From Trochalopteron elliotii (taxonomy: Eukaryota > Chordata > Aves > Passeriformes > Leiothrichidae): a DNA stretch of 64,000 bases. Positions within the stretch are counted from its first letter, which is position 1. Each line of letters begins with the position of its first letter. The stretch covers positions 1,640,241 through 1,704,240 of the forward strand of contig JANPWX010020040.1 of the NCBI GenBank assembly GCA_024734555.1, given 5' to 3'. Under the pieces are notes generated by a model, which was not told where the DNA came from, made no database searches, and saw only the letters and a program-made list of their open reading frames with translations. A program made the position numbers and the translations under genes. Positions 50,259-62,049 of this stretch are shown piece by piece.

Positions 50259-53188
50259 CTAAACACAAATTTACACAATACAATCTGTTCATAAGAACTC
50301 AACAGGCCACTGTAGTCTAACAGATAATAATACAGTTCAAATACAGCATTCATACTGCAGGAACTTCTAAATCACTTCTTTTATTAGCTACAAAAAAACT
50401 TCACTCCAAGACAATGCATTCAGCAAGTATGAAAGCTTTGATCTGAAACTGCAACCAAAAACCACAGACTTAATGCTGAAATTCCAGACTATCACATAGT
50501 CTCTTAATTTACCTAACTGTTTTTGAATTCGCTTTTCCAAAGTGAAAAACACTACAGGAGAATTATCTGTTTCCATGGTGAGCAGAACAAACTTTGCCTG
50601 TGTCTTTTTAAGTACTTAAATCTGCAGTGTTATAGGACTTACTGTGCCAAACTCAACACTACGTGGGGAGAACCTCACAATTGCAACAGGGCTGTAATCA
50701 AATTAAATGGTATTTCAGAATGTACAATTTATAACTTATTTTTTTTATTCCTACAGAAATAGCTGAATACTTTAATTTAGAGCAGTTTCACTTCTGTATG
50801 CAATACATTTGTTTTGCTGAAATCAGTACCTGAGTATAGCTATGGTATGATCTAGTTTATGTAAAACCTTCATTAAAAAATGAAAGCATCAATATATCTG
50901 TACTTCCCCTGTCCAGCTCACCTCCAGTTCAGTAGAAACACACACCCTCTCTTCTAGGCACACACCAGTTATGAAAAAATATACCTAGTCACCGAAAAGT
51001 TAACATTTAACACAACCTTTAGGAATAAATCTACTCTTCCAAATTTACACAGCCCCAATCGTGCCTGTGAATTTTTTTTACAAATATATTTGCTTTAGTC
51101 TAGATAAATAAGCACATGAAGTAGAAGAGCTTTCCAGACCTGCTGTGAATATAATTTCAAGGGCCTCATGCAGGTAGTGGACACTTGGCTTAAGAACACT
51201 GGATAACCAAACTTGCAGTGTTTGGCCATGTTATGGAAGGCAGCAACAGGCATGTACAGAAGCCTGACAGTCAAACAAATTCACTATTAGCCCAGCTCCA
51301 GATGCTAGATAAGGAAATGCTGAAGTCTTCTTTTTCTTTCAGAGATATCACTGAAATCACCTTGTGCGCACTCGTTTTGCAAGCCTGGTCCTTCTGCAGG
51401 TCCATCACTAAGGCTCTCAAGGTTTACATCTACCCTCTAGGAACACTTATTTCTTGTTCATGACATGATTCATTCTGAGACAGAGAAGAAAGTAGGACTG
51501 CAGCAATTCTTTCTCAAGCAGGAGGTAGCTGTAACACACTGAAGCCTGCAGATGAGCCCTGCCAAGGCAGGCTATCATGCCAACACATCTTCTACCTGCC
51601 ATGCCTGCTTACCCAGCCAGCCCTTCCCAGAAGTTGTGCTAGCACCCTGATGCCTCTCGTTGCCAGGGAGCTTCTGTCACTTTCCAACACCTTCTCTCTG
51701 GCAGACTTTGCATTGCTGCTGCTGCCGGGTGCCAGGGCTTGTGCTAGTTAAAGCTGGCACAAACACGAGTTGAATCTAGTCCTATAAATTTAAATAGTCA
51801 AAAGTAATTAAGTTTACATGTACTGCTGAATAAATAAATTTGCTCTTAGGCTAGGGCTTTGTGTTGCAAGTTTCAGATCTGTGCCAACTGTTGTGGTTAA
51901 GCTGCTAACCCCCCCAAATCACAGCTCATAATGAACATGCTGACAAACCCTAACTTTAGTGGCACAAAAGCAGCAATAATTCTCAATATTGATTAATTTA
52001 GTTAGTTAAACCTGCAGTCTAAGCTTATAACCATTCAGTGATAAATTGAGACTGACCTGCTGCCCAAGCAGGTTTTTTGATGAAGGATAAAATCAGCTTT
52101 AGGTCTCCCCAGAAATACTTGTCCATTTACCATTTTCAATTAGAGAAGGCCAGGAGTAAGGGAAAGTACAACATGGCAGTTTAACCTAGTGAATAATATC
52201 TACAGCACCAATGGTGAGAAAGAAAGGGAGGAAGCATGGGAGAAAGTGCCCAGAAATACAGGATTTTTCATCAACTGGTAAAATAATACTTTAAAGATGA
52301 CAGCTAATCAGACTCCTTTTACTGATCACTTTACCTGGTATGATTTCTAACAGCATATTTCAACAAATATTTTATTCCCCTCTGTGCAAAAGAATAGACC
52401 ATCAATTCTCTTGAATAAAATTTCTTTTTCTAAGCAGTTTTCATATGATGTGCATAATAATATCTACTCCTCAGTGCTTGAATGGAATCACAACCTAGCT
52501 CTATTAGACAGTATCAAGCAGTATCTTTACACACACTTTATCTGCTATGCCTGCATTGCAAAGGTAACCATTGCTTCTAAGATGCTTAGGCAATCTTTTG
52601 GCTTCTGTTAGTTTAAGCATACAGCTACTTGTGGGAAACAGCCCAATCTAACTCAGTTCTTAAATCCTCCAAGAATTATCACCCTTCCATCAGAAGAAAA
52701 AAAAAAGTGTTTCCATAACAAGTAAGTACAAATTTGTAAATATTGATAGTGGTTTTTCACCTATTATATATCACAAATTCTCTCAGAAATAAACTGCCAG
52801 TTGCGGCCAAGAATACAAGGATGATATCAGGCACATATTTTCCAAGTTCACTGGGCCAAGAGAAGATTAAATCTGACTATAGCCCTCTCATCCTCCAAAA
52901 GACATTTAACTCTTCTCATGAACAGGTGCACATTCCTGTTATGCCACTGCACTGTTATCTAACTAGTGGTATAAAATACTGCAACTTCATATTTCAATCT
53001 GCTTGTATTTTGTTGTTTAACTAAAGATTTTATTATGAGAAAATGTGGGATATGATAAAGAAAAGCAGGGATTGTATGCTGTTCTTCTAGGCATTTACCA
53101 CTAGAAATGTAATCCTGCCCAAAGAAGACAAGTTGTTTTCAGACTTGTAAGTGTAACAACAATGCTGCTCTCAGTTTTTTAATACTGC

Positions 53189-53203
53189 TTTTTTTTTTTT
53201 TTT
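53189..53203 (+). repeat. T15 homopolymer
   Basis: Fifteen T after 'aatactgc'. It lies in the intron between exons D and E, so it is a run of A in the transcript. Confidence 0.9.
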
Positions 53204-53729
53204 ACTGCTAATAAAACTGCTTTTCCAGTGCATTTAGTGCAGACATATAGTATAATCAGAAATTGCTGACTTAATGTGATTTTGTTGCCTGTCATTAAAC
53301 ATAAAATAACTCTCATACAAAACATTTTTAAAGAAACGCTATTTGATAAAAACGGGGGTGGGGGAGGAGGCAGGCAAACGGTGAGTGATTAAAATTTTCA
53401 AACGAATGTAAAACCTAACGGGGTTAACACTGTCCATTAAAATTATTTACAAAGGTATTTAATGTGTCAGGACTTGGAACATAAAATACTTTCTGTTCAA
53501 AATCTAAGTGAAATTAAAATGTTAGGACTTGGCATACTCTTGTTTTTTTAGTCTAACATGCAACTTAAGGCTTACTATAAATGTCAAAAGGATATGGCAG
53601 GTTTTGGTTTATATTATTCAGCTTGTGCTAATATGAAACATCCTAGAAATTCAGTCACTTCCCTGCATCTAGGAGAATTTAATGGTTGTGTTTGCAGAAT
53701 CTTAAACCAGAGATTACCCAGCAGCTTAC

Positions 53730-53838
53730 CATGAAGGAGCATGCTGAATCGGTGATACGGCTGTGGTTGCAAGCACTTTGCTGCTGCCCATCAACCCAGG
53801 AGATACAGCTGAATCCTTCCTAGGTCCTGAAGTTGTCC
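53730..53838 (-). CDS. Candidate internal exon D of the same minus-strand gene
   Basis: This 109-base exon has acceptor 'acttcattttacag' and a strong donor 'TTCATG|GTAAGC'. In the phase left by exon C (one base carried over) it is open throughout and reads TTSGPRKDSAVSPGLMGSS followed by KVLATTAVSPIQHAPS. The composition is Ser/Thr/Pro-rich with two SP motifs, a style that continues from exon C, so both may belong to one disordered region. It exits in phase 2 with the partial codon TG, which becomes Trp when joined to exon E. An old CR1 piece on the same strand begins about 470 bases upstream in transcript direction. The family is not recognised. Confidence 0.5.
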
Positions 53839-54309
53839 CTGTAAAATGAAGTAAGACAAACTAGGCATAAGAAGCTAGACATTTCAGAAAACATGTTTCT
53901 CAATTCTGCCTTATTACAGAACATCGGAACGAAAAACTGAAACAGTTTTCGAGTGAGAAATACACACAGAGAAATGACAGAGAGCTCATCAGTCAGCAGT
54001 ACTGTTCACAACATTCTTTTCAGGACCATGCAGAATCAAATCTGTAGAATAAGACAAACTCTGCAGCCTCCATCTTACTGCCCAGAGTTTGACACACTTG
54101 CGCTGCTATTATTCCTTAAGTGACCCACAGGATTCAGCTTGTTTCACAGATGCAGTTATCATGACGTGCTTTAAGATGCTAATTCTCCAAGTGTAAATAT
54201 CACTACAACAGTACAACAGTTTAAATAAAATAGAACTGAGAGTCCATTCCTTTCCACCTCCAAATAACTCCTGAACTACAAAATAATCTAGGTTTAAAGG
54301 TGAAGTTTG

Positions 54310-55265
54310 GAGGTCATGTGGTTCAATACTCCATTCAAACAGCATCAATAGGTTTTCAGACACTTGTCATAATAGGTGCTGAATGCCTCCACTGATAGAA
54401 CCTCCCTGTGAAACTCCTCTGGTTCCACTGTTTGACCAGCCTCATAGTCAAAAATGTTTCCTGTATAGCTAATCAGAATTTTCTGAGTTGAGACTTTTCC
54501 CTCTTGTCTCTTCAGCAGCTGATGGTGACTTCCAAGAAGTCTCATTCCCTCTTCTCTACACCCTCTCCTAAGGTAGCTGAAGCAAGAAGGAAGATCATGC
54601 TGAGTCATCTCTTCTTAAGGCTGAATGCATCCAGCTTTCTCAGCCTCTTGCTTCAGCCCCATGGCTGTCCCGGCTGCCTCTGCCAGACTTCCTACAGTTT
54701 GTCAGTGCTGTCCGTGCAATGTGGAGTCCCAGACTGGACACAGCATTTATGGACACAGTCTTACCAAGCTAACTGTGTGACAGTTACTAAGTGTCTTTCT
54801 AAGTGTCATTTCAGCACTCTGATGACCACAGTTGTATGATTATGGCCCTGGTAAGAGGTCCAGGTACTCTATCACACAGTCACCTCACTGACTCACTGCT
54901 GTCCAGTAGGACACCCCATTCTTTTCTGGCAAAACTGCTTTCAGGGTTGTCCTGCTACAAGAGATCAGTTCAACCCAGCTGAAGGACCCTGGCATTTCCC
55001 TTTGCTGAACCTAAAAAGGGTTCTGTCAAATCATTTTCCCAGCCTGTTAATGTCCCTTGAATACTGTGCCCTGTTCTCCAGCACACTGACTGCTTCCCCA
55101 AGCTACCAACCTTGCTGAAGGCGCATCCTGTTCCACTGCCCAGGCTGTTGATGTTGAGCAGCTAACCAGATGAACTGGTTGCCAGCTGGATTGCAGACAA
55201 CCCTTGAAGGCTGGTGGTCCAGCCAAGTTTTCACTTGCTCACCTGAGAACTGAGTTTCATTGATC
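54310..55265 (-). mobile_element. CR1-type LINE, long diverged copy
   Basis: Antisense CR1 order can be followed: 'ctgaatgcatccagctttct' and 'cagactggacacagcattta' for the part coding the end of the reverse-transcriptase frame. Further on, 'ggttgccagctggattgcag' corresponds to the upstream reverse-transcriptase text. It sits in the intron just upstream of exon D. Confidence 0.6.
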
Positions 55266-56589
55266 AGATTTAGTAAGACAAATAGCATACAGGTAAATAG
55301 GAGGTAAAGGGCAAAAGGAAAATTAGGAGCTATGTGATCTACCATACAAAAACCTGTGAATTTGGACTTTTTTAATCTAGCCTAATTAGTTGTGTGCAAC
55401 TAACATCACTTAACTAGAATCAGTATAGGGAAAATTAAACATATCAGCAAAAATTGAAGTCAAACCAGTGTTTAGCTCCTTATAGTAACCCTGTGATGAC
55501 CAAATACTTCTCAGCTCTGTGAACAGAAGCATTATCTATCAACCATGCTGAAACATGATACAACACAAAGTTGTAATTCCAGTTTCAGTGTGAAATGTAC
55601 AGATGTCCAAGGAATTATTTAAAACAATGAATTGACCTAAGATTTATACAAATATATACAGTAAACCCAAATACAAAAATACAAAATTTCAGTAAACCCA
55701 CATGTTTTAAGATGCATTTTAGGGAGACTAACAAAAAAAAAATGTTATCACCCTGATATAATGAACTGTGTTTCAGCACCAGGCAGTGAAAAAAATCTTT
55801 ACTAAGAAAGAGTTAATTATCAGTGAAGGAAGTCTTAGAAATATCATGGGGATATATGCTGATTGTGTGTCCCTGGTAACTTGATGGTGTGCCAGTCCAT
55901 GATGAGAAGAGTGGGTGCACATATAAGGCCTGGAAGCCTCTTGCTTAAGAGTTTTGACTTTACGATCAAATAAGAGGTATTTCGAAATCATTTCATGTGA
56001 CAGTGGAATGAGGCAGCTGGATTTTAAGAAACTAATACCAAAGTAATAAAAACCTTGTTAACATGGGACAAAATATTCAGTTGCTAATATGAGACAAGGC
56101 TGGCACACTGTCAATGTACTACAACCACAGAAAATGAGAGGTATCTCTGCAAAGGAAGACAATGTATGGACTTAGAACTGTCCAACATAGCCTCAAGGGG
56201 ACTGTCCAAATGTCCAAGTTTGAAAATAGTACCAGAGTTAGAAACAGAAAACAAGAAAGGGAACTCAGCAGGAATTTACTGAGGCTGTAAGGCTGCACAG
56301 ACATAAAGCAGAGGAATCAAGAAATCCCAAATAAATATATATTAAAAAAAAAAGGTTTAAAAATACATCTTGGAAAAGTTTTTTGAGGGAAAAGAAACAC
56401 TCAGGAACAAGCAAATATATAAAGATGATTAAATCAGTAACATTCCCAAAAATGTCCAAGTTACTATTAATTTTAAAATACATTATGAGAAAAAAATAAA
56501 GGAAGGGAAAATTGGCAAGTAGAGGATAATGAAGACCCTGTTGATGAATAATACCTGCCTATATAAAGCTGATGAAAAAAAACTACCAG

Positions 56590-57110
56590 GGGGAAAAAAA
56601 GATACCAAGTCTTTAGTCTGAAGGATATATATTTCAGGGCTAAAGGGAATTAGTTAATGAATTTATGAAGTGACTGGTAATTATTTATGAAAAGTCATAG
56701 AGAACTGGGGTGATACAAATGACAGCAAATTAATTACATTGCAGGTGTTAGAAGGCAGTATGAGACTGGAGACATTGCAGATGATCTAGAGAAGCAAGAA
56801 AAAACGTGAAAAAAGAATAGACACATTTACCCCTGGAAAAAAGAAAAAGCTCTTACATAATGTGGTAATTTAAATCTTGACACCAATGGAAAGAACCTGG
56901 AGCAGCAAAGAATCACCAAAAAAAGAGAAAAACACTAGATACAGACTTGCAAGGCAATCTACCCCCAAAGCAATTATAAATGTCTCCTAAATGGTGATGT
57001 TAAGAATACTGTTTTCAATTTGGCTAACTTGGTACAAGAATGATTTAAAGAGAAAACTCAAATAGTCATATATTTTTGCTTGAAAAACAGACAACTAAAA
57101 CATCATGAAA
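56590..57110 (+). mobile_element. Probable old CR1 upstream reverse-transcriptase fragment
   Basis: The phrase from 56,680, 'aattatttatgaaaagtcat' then 'agagaactggggtgatacaa', resembles the CR1 segment that precedes the 'ctggaggagggc' text. The remainder is A-rich and much diverged, so the right limit is uncertain. Confidence 0.4.
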
Positions 57111-57261
57111 GTGGGGAAATACAACAGTCTACATTTTAGAAGTGTAGACATTAAAAGTGAAGAAATATGGCTGATGCTGGTTCAAGCAGCAATGGAATGA
57201 AAGTAACCAATGGGAAATCTAGGTTGATAATCATAAAAGAAATCTTTATTACTTGAATAAT

Positions 57262-57360
57262 AGCAATATTCATAAGACTTAACATTTATATAGTACTTCA
57301 CATCTTCAAAGCATTTCACTAATATTAACTAATTGCTCTATTCAATTGTAGGGAAGAGTC
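57262..57360. repeat. Ancient interspersed repeat, unnamed
   Basis: 'atatagtacttcacatcttc' and 'aaagcatttcactaatatta' match the 'gcacttctcatcttcaaagcgctttac' class of old repeats. Confidence 0.45.
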
Positions 57361-58503
57361 TTTCCCAAGGGAAGAAGTTCCAGATACTGAATCCCTAAGA
57401 AGCTACATCAGAAAAACTACTGAAAAACAAACACTATCTAGGAGAAATCAGCCCCTGGAAAAATACAGGGCTAAAATGAGCTAAAATCATTTTCCTTCTC
57501 TGGATTTTTCTCTTTGCATATGGAAAAGTGTGCAGGCTATATGTGCAGGCTATACAACATCATGAAGATTTATGTCCAACAAGAAGAAACAAAGGGGAAA
57601 ATAGTTATTTCTTTTGTTTCAATGCAGAGGTATTTCAGGAAGCATTCGTAAAGAGGAATAGTTTAAACAGAAACGTAGAGAACTGCCCAATCAATATTGG
57701 GCACACTGCAATGGATGTAAGTTTCCCAGCCCCACATCAAAGATCTCAAGAGCAGAAAGGAGGAGAAACAGATATTTCTGTACTCCAGTGCTTTTTAACT
57801 AGACAAGTTGTTAGATTTTAGTACACGTTGACACAGCTGATGGTGACACCAATAAAAATAATTTACTGCTGAAAGGATCTAAGACTTCAGGATTGTTCCA
57901 ACTGTTTAAAGTTTTGCTGGTAAGACTAAAAAAAATTGACTACAAGACACAAACACCTGCCAAAGCACTGGAATAAAAACTAAGGAGCAAGCAGAAACAG
58001 AAGACAAAATCAACAGTGAGGGAATAAAAGATTATTTCCTAAGCTGATCCAGTATGTTTCTACCCTGAAAAGAGAGCAGAAGTGACCCTTTCCACTCCAG
58101 GAGGTGAAGGGATCACGTTAACAATGCTCTTCTCCCCATTACCAACTATCATCAGGGAGAAAGAAAAAGTGTATTCGTTAGGAAATCACCTTTTGTAAAC
58201 CCACTGCTGTCACGTCAAATAAGCAGTTCTGCAGACAGGAAAGCCTTCCACCATTCCAGGACAGGGACAGCTTCCTAATTAGTAAGTGTAAACCTGGTAC
58301 AAGTGTCTCTGTGGCTCTGGAGGGACATTACCACTGATACAGCCACGATTCCCAGCAGTACAGCCAGCCGAAGGGCTCACATCAGCACTCGCACTGCACT
58401 AAGGTGTGCTTGGATAGAGTCACCCTCCTGAAGAATATATAGTTTAAACAGACCAGACTGATGCAGGCATGGGAAAAAATAAACCTCTGTAGCAATAGGT
58501 CAC

Positions 58504-58590
58504 CATCTGATGGTCGAGAAGTTTTCAGATGAACATGTTTTGTACCAGCACTGCTGTCTTCCAACCAAAAGGCCACCTTCAGGTATGTGG
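58504..58590 (-). CDS. Possible cassette exon between exons C and D
   Basis: This is an 87-base segment with acceptor 'taatgtcatttag' and a mediocre donor 'AGATG|GTGACC'. It enters and leaves in phase 1 and its length is a multiple of three, so it could be included or skipped between exons C and D without changing the frame. In that phase it reads TYLKVAFWLEDSSAG and then TKHVHLKTSRPSDG, with no stop. A second frame is also open until the last codon, which weakens the case. No homologue is recognised. The weak donor is the main reason to doubt it. Confidence 0.28.
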
Positions 58591-59896
58591 CTAAATGACA
58601 TTAAGTTTCATGCCTCAAAATATCACCTTGTGGATTTTATTCCCGTTTCTCATACTGCATTGAACCAGAAATCCCAGCTCAGCAGCAGATGGGAATATCC
58701 AGCAAAAGCAAAGACATACCCAGCTAAGTCCAGGTTATCAAGAATTAAAAATCTTGGCACTGTATCCTGGTGATCCCCTAAGACAGAAAAACACTACAAG
58801 TATGTGTGTGTGCTTGCTAATGGAGTCCAAATATATAACAGAAGGAAGCCAATTAAAAACGTACTAAATACAGAAGACTTCAACTTCAGTGATTAGTGCT
58901 AGGCAATTTGCCTTGTGATAAATAACCATTCAAATCAGTAATAGACCTGAGGTTGTTCCACAGCTTGAAAGCATTCCTCTGAACTTCATCAGCTATCACA
59001 GCAAGTACCAATGTTTCTAAGTCAAATTTTGCCATGCAGCTCTACACCATAAAAGCCAGCAACCCCAGTAAGTGCTTGCAAAAAATGGCCACCATCTTTA
59101 GAGATCATGCTGACCACCACAATAACTAAATCAGCATAGGTGCAGCTCAGTTGCCATGTGCAATAGTCAGATGCAGTTTGCAACTTCTCTTCACTCTTAC
59201 AAAACAAAATGAATGAACGAAGAAGAGGCCAGGTTGGATATCTTCCCCTGAATCTATGGAAAATTAATTACTTGTTGGGGACTACCCCCATCCAAGCAAC
59301 AAAACTCATCATCTAGCTCTGAAAAATCCTAGTTTCATCACTGCAGCACAGAGAAGGAGGGGGCAGAAGGAAGAGGAAAAGAGAAGAAAAAAAATGATAG
59401 CTGAAAAAAACCATAAAAGAAAACCATCAGTGAAAATTGCCCCTGAAACTTTGCAGAATTGTAACGGCTTTCTCTTGCTTAAATTGATTGGTGTAGCAAT
59501 GTTATAAAATGACTATTAGGATTCATTGTGCACAACAGAAAGTGTGAAATGTCAGCAGATTATACAGCAAAAGTAATGGGTCTTGAACCCCTGTTAGTCA
59601 AAAATGATTTTGTTTCAAATTAGAAATTGATTTTTTTGGACACAAGCCCTTTACAGGCTTCCAACTTTTGTAGCTGTGCCTTGGAAGAGATTAACCTCAG
59701 CCACTGTTTGGGTCCGGGCTGATGATACCCTTTTGAAAGTTTCTTCACAGGGACTGCTTTTTAATGTTGGTACGGTCTTAACCAATAACATAAGTTATTT
59801 GTTCTTTTGAGAACTGCACCACATTTCTCCTTATTTTGCCATTTTCTTTATTTTTTATGCTGACATATATGGCAAACTGGTAGACAAGTTAAAATT

Positions 59897-59918
59897 AAAA
59901 AAAAAAAAAAAAAAAAAA
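59897..59918 (+). repeat. A22 homopolymer
   Basis: Twenty-two A in a row. No retrocopy or SINE body is recognisable to its left, so I do not call it a poly(A) tail. Confidence 0.95.
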
Positions 59919-60454
59919 GCTAGTTCATAATTGAACCAAGGATTATGTTCAAGGCTAAGCAGTGAAACATCCAAGCTGCTTTTATTCCCAACCTTTTCTC
60001 TTCATAAGAGACAAAAGATTGCTTCTCTGCTCCTTAAGTGAAGGCGCTAAGCTAAGGGCAGGATAGGTTCTAGCAGTATAGACATCCCTGAGTGACCAAA
60101 CAGCAGGTTGTGATGGTGAAGTTGTCACTCAATGAGGAAAAGAATGCAAAGATTACATTTAAAGAGAAAACCCCACTGCACTTACTCTCACTGCCTTTTG
60201 GGAAAGTTAAAAACAAAACATTGAAGGAGTTTTCTGAGATTAAGGGGCTACTTTTTTCTCTTTCATCAGGAAAAGCAGATAGGACCACCACTTGTTATTT
60301 AAAGTATTTTTTGGTTTTTTAAATGGAGCTACCACCTTCTCTTAGGTAGTTTCAAACACCTTGAAACCTCTTCCTTTAATTGTGCATTTTACTGATATCC
60401 CTTTGAACACACCAGCACACTCACGGCCCTGCAATAGAGTATACTTCCCCTTAC

Positions 60455-60639
60455 CTTTCCTGGACTTAGTGCCTTCCCTCTTGGTCTGCATTAGAGGGCT
60501 TTCCCCATCATCCACGTTTGTACCAAAGCCAACCATTTTCTTCCCTGAACTGCTCCCACGACTGCTCCCTGGTTTTGCGGAGTTTTTGCTCACTGGAGGT
60601 GTCCTCAGTAAATAATCTTCATGTTTCAACACCGGGACA
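60455..60639 (-). CDS. Candidate internal exon C of the same minus-strand gene
   Basis: This 185-base exon is the best single coding call in the window. The acceptor is 'ctttctttcctcccag' and the donor is 'GGAAAG|GTAAGG', both near consensus. Read in the phase set by exon B, it is open from end to end. It begins DVPVLKHEDYLLRTPPVSK, continues through a Ser/Gly/Lys-rich stretch (SSRGSSSGKK), and then gives KMVGFGTNVDDGESPL. The Pro, Ser and Lys content suggests a disordered linker with possible proline-directed phosphorylation sites (TPP, ESP). It exits in phase 1, which fits exon D directly. The minus-strand open frame also runs on past the donor into 'KGKYTLLQGREC', as expected of chance intron reading. 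The protein family is not recognised. Confidence 0.6.
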
Positions 60640-60720
60640 CTGGGAGGAAAGAAAGATTGGACTGTTACATGATGCATTCAACCCATTAACACTCCACCCT
60701 CCTCTCTATCCAACTTTTAC

Positions 60721-60868
60721 TCTCCAGAAGCATAAACATCATGCAGCTTGTTGAGCTCTAGTTGAATCCATTTATAATTTCTGAAAGCAGGATGCCTAAG
60801 GCTTGAAGAGTTACCAACCCACTTTATCAGGAGTCTTTGGTTATTAGCAGCCAGCAGCACCCTGACAA
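60721..60868 (-). CDS. Candidate internal exon B of the same minus-strand gene
   Basis: This 148-base exon lies between an acceptor 'ccaaatacag' and a donor 'GGAGA|GTAAAAG'. One frame is open across it and gives peptides such as VRVLLAANNQRLLIKWVG and WIQLELNKLHDVYASG, which look like ordinary globular protein rather than translated intron. It enters in phase 1 and leaves in phase 2. The in-frame codon at the donor would be GAG followed by TAA, so failure to splice here would end the protein at once. The next exon (C) begins only 81 bases downstream, and the split codon becomes GAT (Asp). The acceptor pyrimidine tract is poor, so the left limit in transcript terms is less sure than the donor. 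I do not recognise the family. Confidence 0.5.
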
Positions 60869-61109
60869 CTGTATTTGGAGTTTTGCAGCACTGGGCACAT
60901 TTCCTAAAGCATTAGGTCCTGGATTTCTCAAGTGGTTAGAACAGCACTGGAGGGATGAAGACATGCAGATGAAAATGAAGACAGACTTCTTCCTGCACAA
61001 TGGGCAAAAATTGGAAGAAAGAGTAATTTAAAAAATGTTCACTTTGCTAGAATAAAGGGGAAACAGAGAAGATTATGTGAAAAGAAATGCGAAATTTTAG
61101 TTTGCAAAA

Positions 61110-61255
61110 GGGAAGCAGATCACAAAATCATTTTTATTGGAAAGGACCTTTGAGATCATCTGAGTACAACTGCCAAGCCCACCACTAAACCACATCCCCA
61201 AGTGTCACATCCACATGTTTTTTAAAAGCCTCCAAGGATGGTGAGAGGCTGGTTC
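61110..61255 (-). mobile_element. CR1 LINE 3' end
   Basis: The plus strand reads 'atcacaaaatcatttttatt', 'ggaaaggacctttgagatca' and 'ccaagcccaccactaaacca', ending in 'cctccaaggatggtgagagg'. It is a well-recognised bird CR1 terminus in antisense, inside the intron between exons A and B. Confidence 0.9.
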
Positions 61256-61845
61256 AAGAAGAAAATGGATGAGAAGAGAGGAGACAAAGAGGTGAGACTG
61301 ATGAACAGAAGTAGTTTTAAACAGGATAGAGAACATATGAGCAAACAGATGGTAGCAAATCTGGTGCAGAAGTGCAGTACTTTTGAGCAAAGTAAGAAAA
61401 GAGAAAGTTGACCAGAACCATTATGGTTGAAGATGAAATTCAACACAAGATCACGAACACTGCATGGATAGAGGCAGGAGGCAAATCCGGTGATGGGGAG
61501 CAATCATGACGTCAAGCTCTTCAGACACAGGTATCTCAAAATGTTCTGAGCAGACAGTAGGCTATGAAGACTCACATTTCGCTCAGTAAAGAAAAATACT
61601 GCTTTCAAATTCTGTTTTCTGGGAAATAACTACGGCTTTAAATGACAATTCCCAACATATGCAAGTCATTAGTCCCTTTCATAAAAGGCCCCTTTATAAA
61701 ATAAATTAAAAATGCAAAAAAGTATCTTTGTATTATCCACATGAAATAATACAATTTATCCCAAGATTATACTAATCTACTTACAATCATGGAAGCAACA
61801 AACATCTTTCTTAAGTTATCAGAAGATTAAACAAATCTTAACAGC

Positions 61846-61906
61846 TGGACTCTGTGATCCTAAAGGTCTTTTCCAATCTGAACCGTTCTTTATTTCTACG
61901 ATAAAT
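61846..61906 (+). mobile_element. CR1 LINE extreme 3' end
   Basis: It reads 'ggactctgtgatcctaaagg' and 'tcttttccaatctgaaccgt', then a decayed 'attctatga' terminal repeat. Only about 60 bases remain. It is in opposite orientation to the CR1 copy 600 bases to its left. Confidence 0.8.
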
Positions 61907-62015
61907 CATCTTCCTGTTTAAGCACTAATTTTACATTGGCAACCCAAAAACTGTCAATGAGCTTTTATGAGTTAGGATACAGATTCATGGAGGTTGAATC
62001 ACAAAAATCTTTTAC

Positions 62016-62049
62016 CTAAAAGCTTGCACTGACTGAAGTTACTGTAGAT
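62016..62049 (-). CDS. Candidate internal exon A of an unrecognised minus-strand gene
   Basis: This 34-base exon has a textbook acceptor on the minus strand, with a pyrimidine tract ending 'tttttcctcag'. Its donor reads 'TTAG|GTAAAAG'. Only one of the three frames is open; it reads IYSNFSQCKLL and leaves one base of a split codon (enters in phase 0, exits in phase 1). That base plus the first two bases of exon B make a valine codon, so A and B join in frame. I could not find the exon before it inside the window, so the gene probably starts to the right of position 62,050 or beyond the window edge. The function is unknown. The exon is short, so alone it would be weak; the phase match with exon B is what supports it. 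Confidence 0.45.

Noticed and set aside
50925..50990. 63-base open segment on the minus strand, peptide VYFFITGVCLEERVCVS
   Set aside because: It needs phase-0 entry, which exon D does not supply, and the acceptor tract is poor.
52335..52381. 47-base segment with a good acceptor and donor, peptide RGIKYLLKYAVRNHTR
   Set aside because: Entered from exon D (phase 2) it gives a stop at once. It may be a non-coding or unused exon.
58181..58219. 39-base segment with an excellent acceptor (ctttcctgtctgcag), peptide NCLFDVTAVGLQK
   Set aside because: Only its phase 0-0 frame is open, while exons C and D are joined in phase 1, so it cannot be part of the coding chain; its donor (GTGATT) is weak.
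59897..59918. A22 run as the tail of a processed retrocopy
   Set aside because: No gene-like or SINE-like body and no target-site duplication could be seen next to it.
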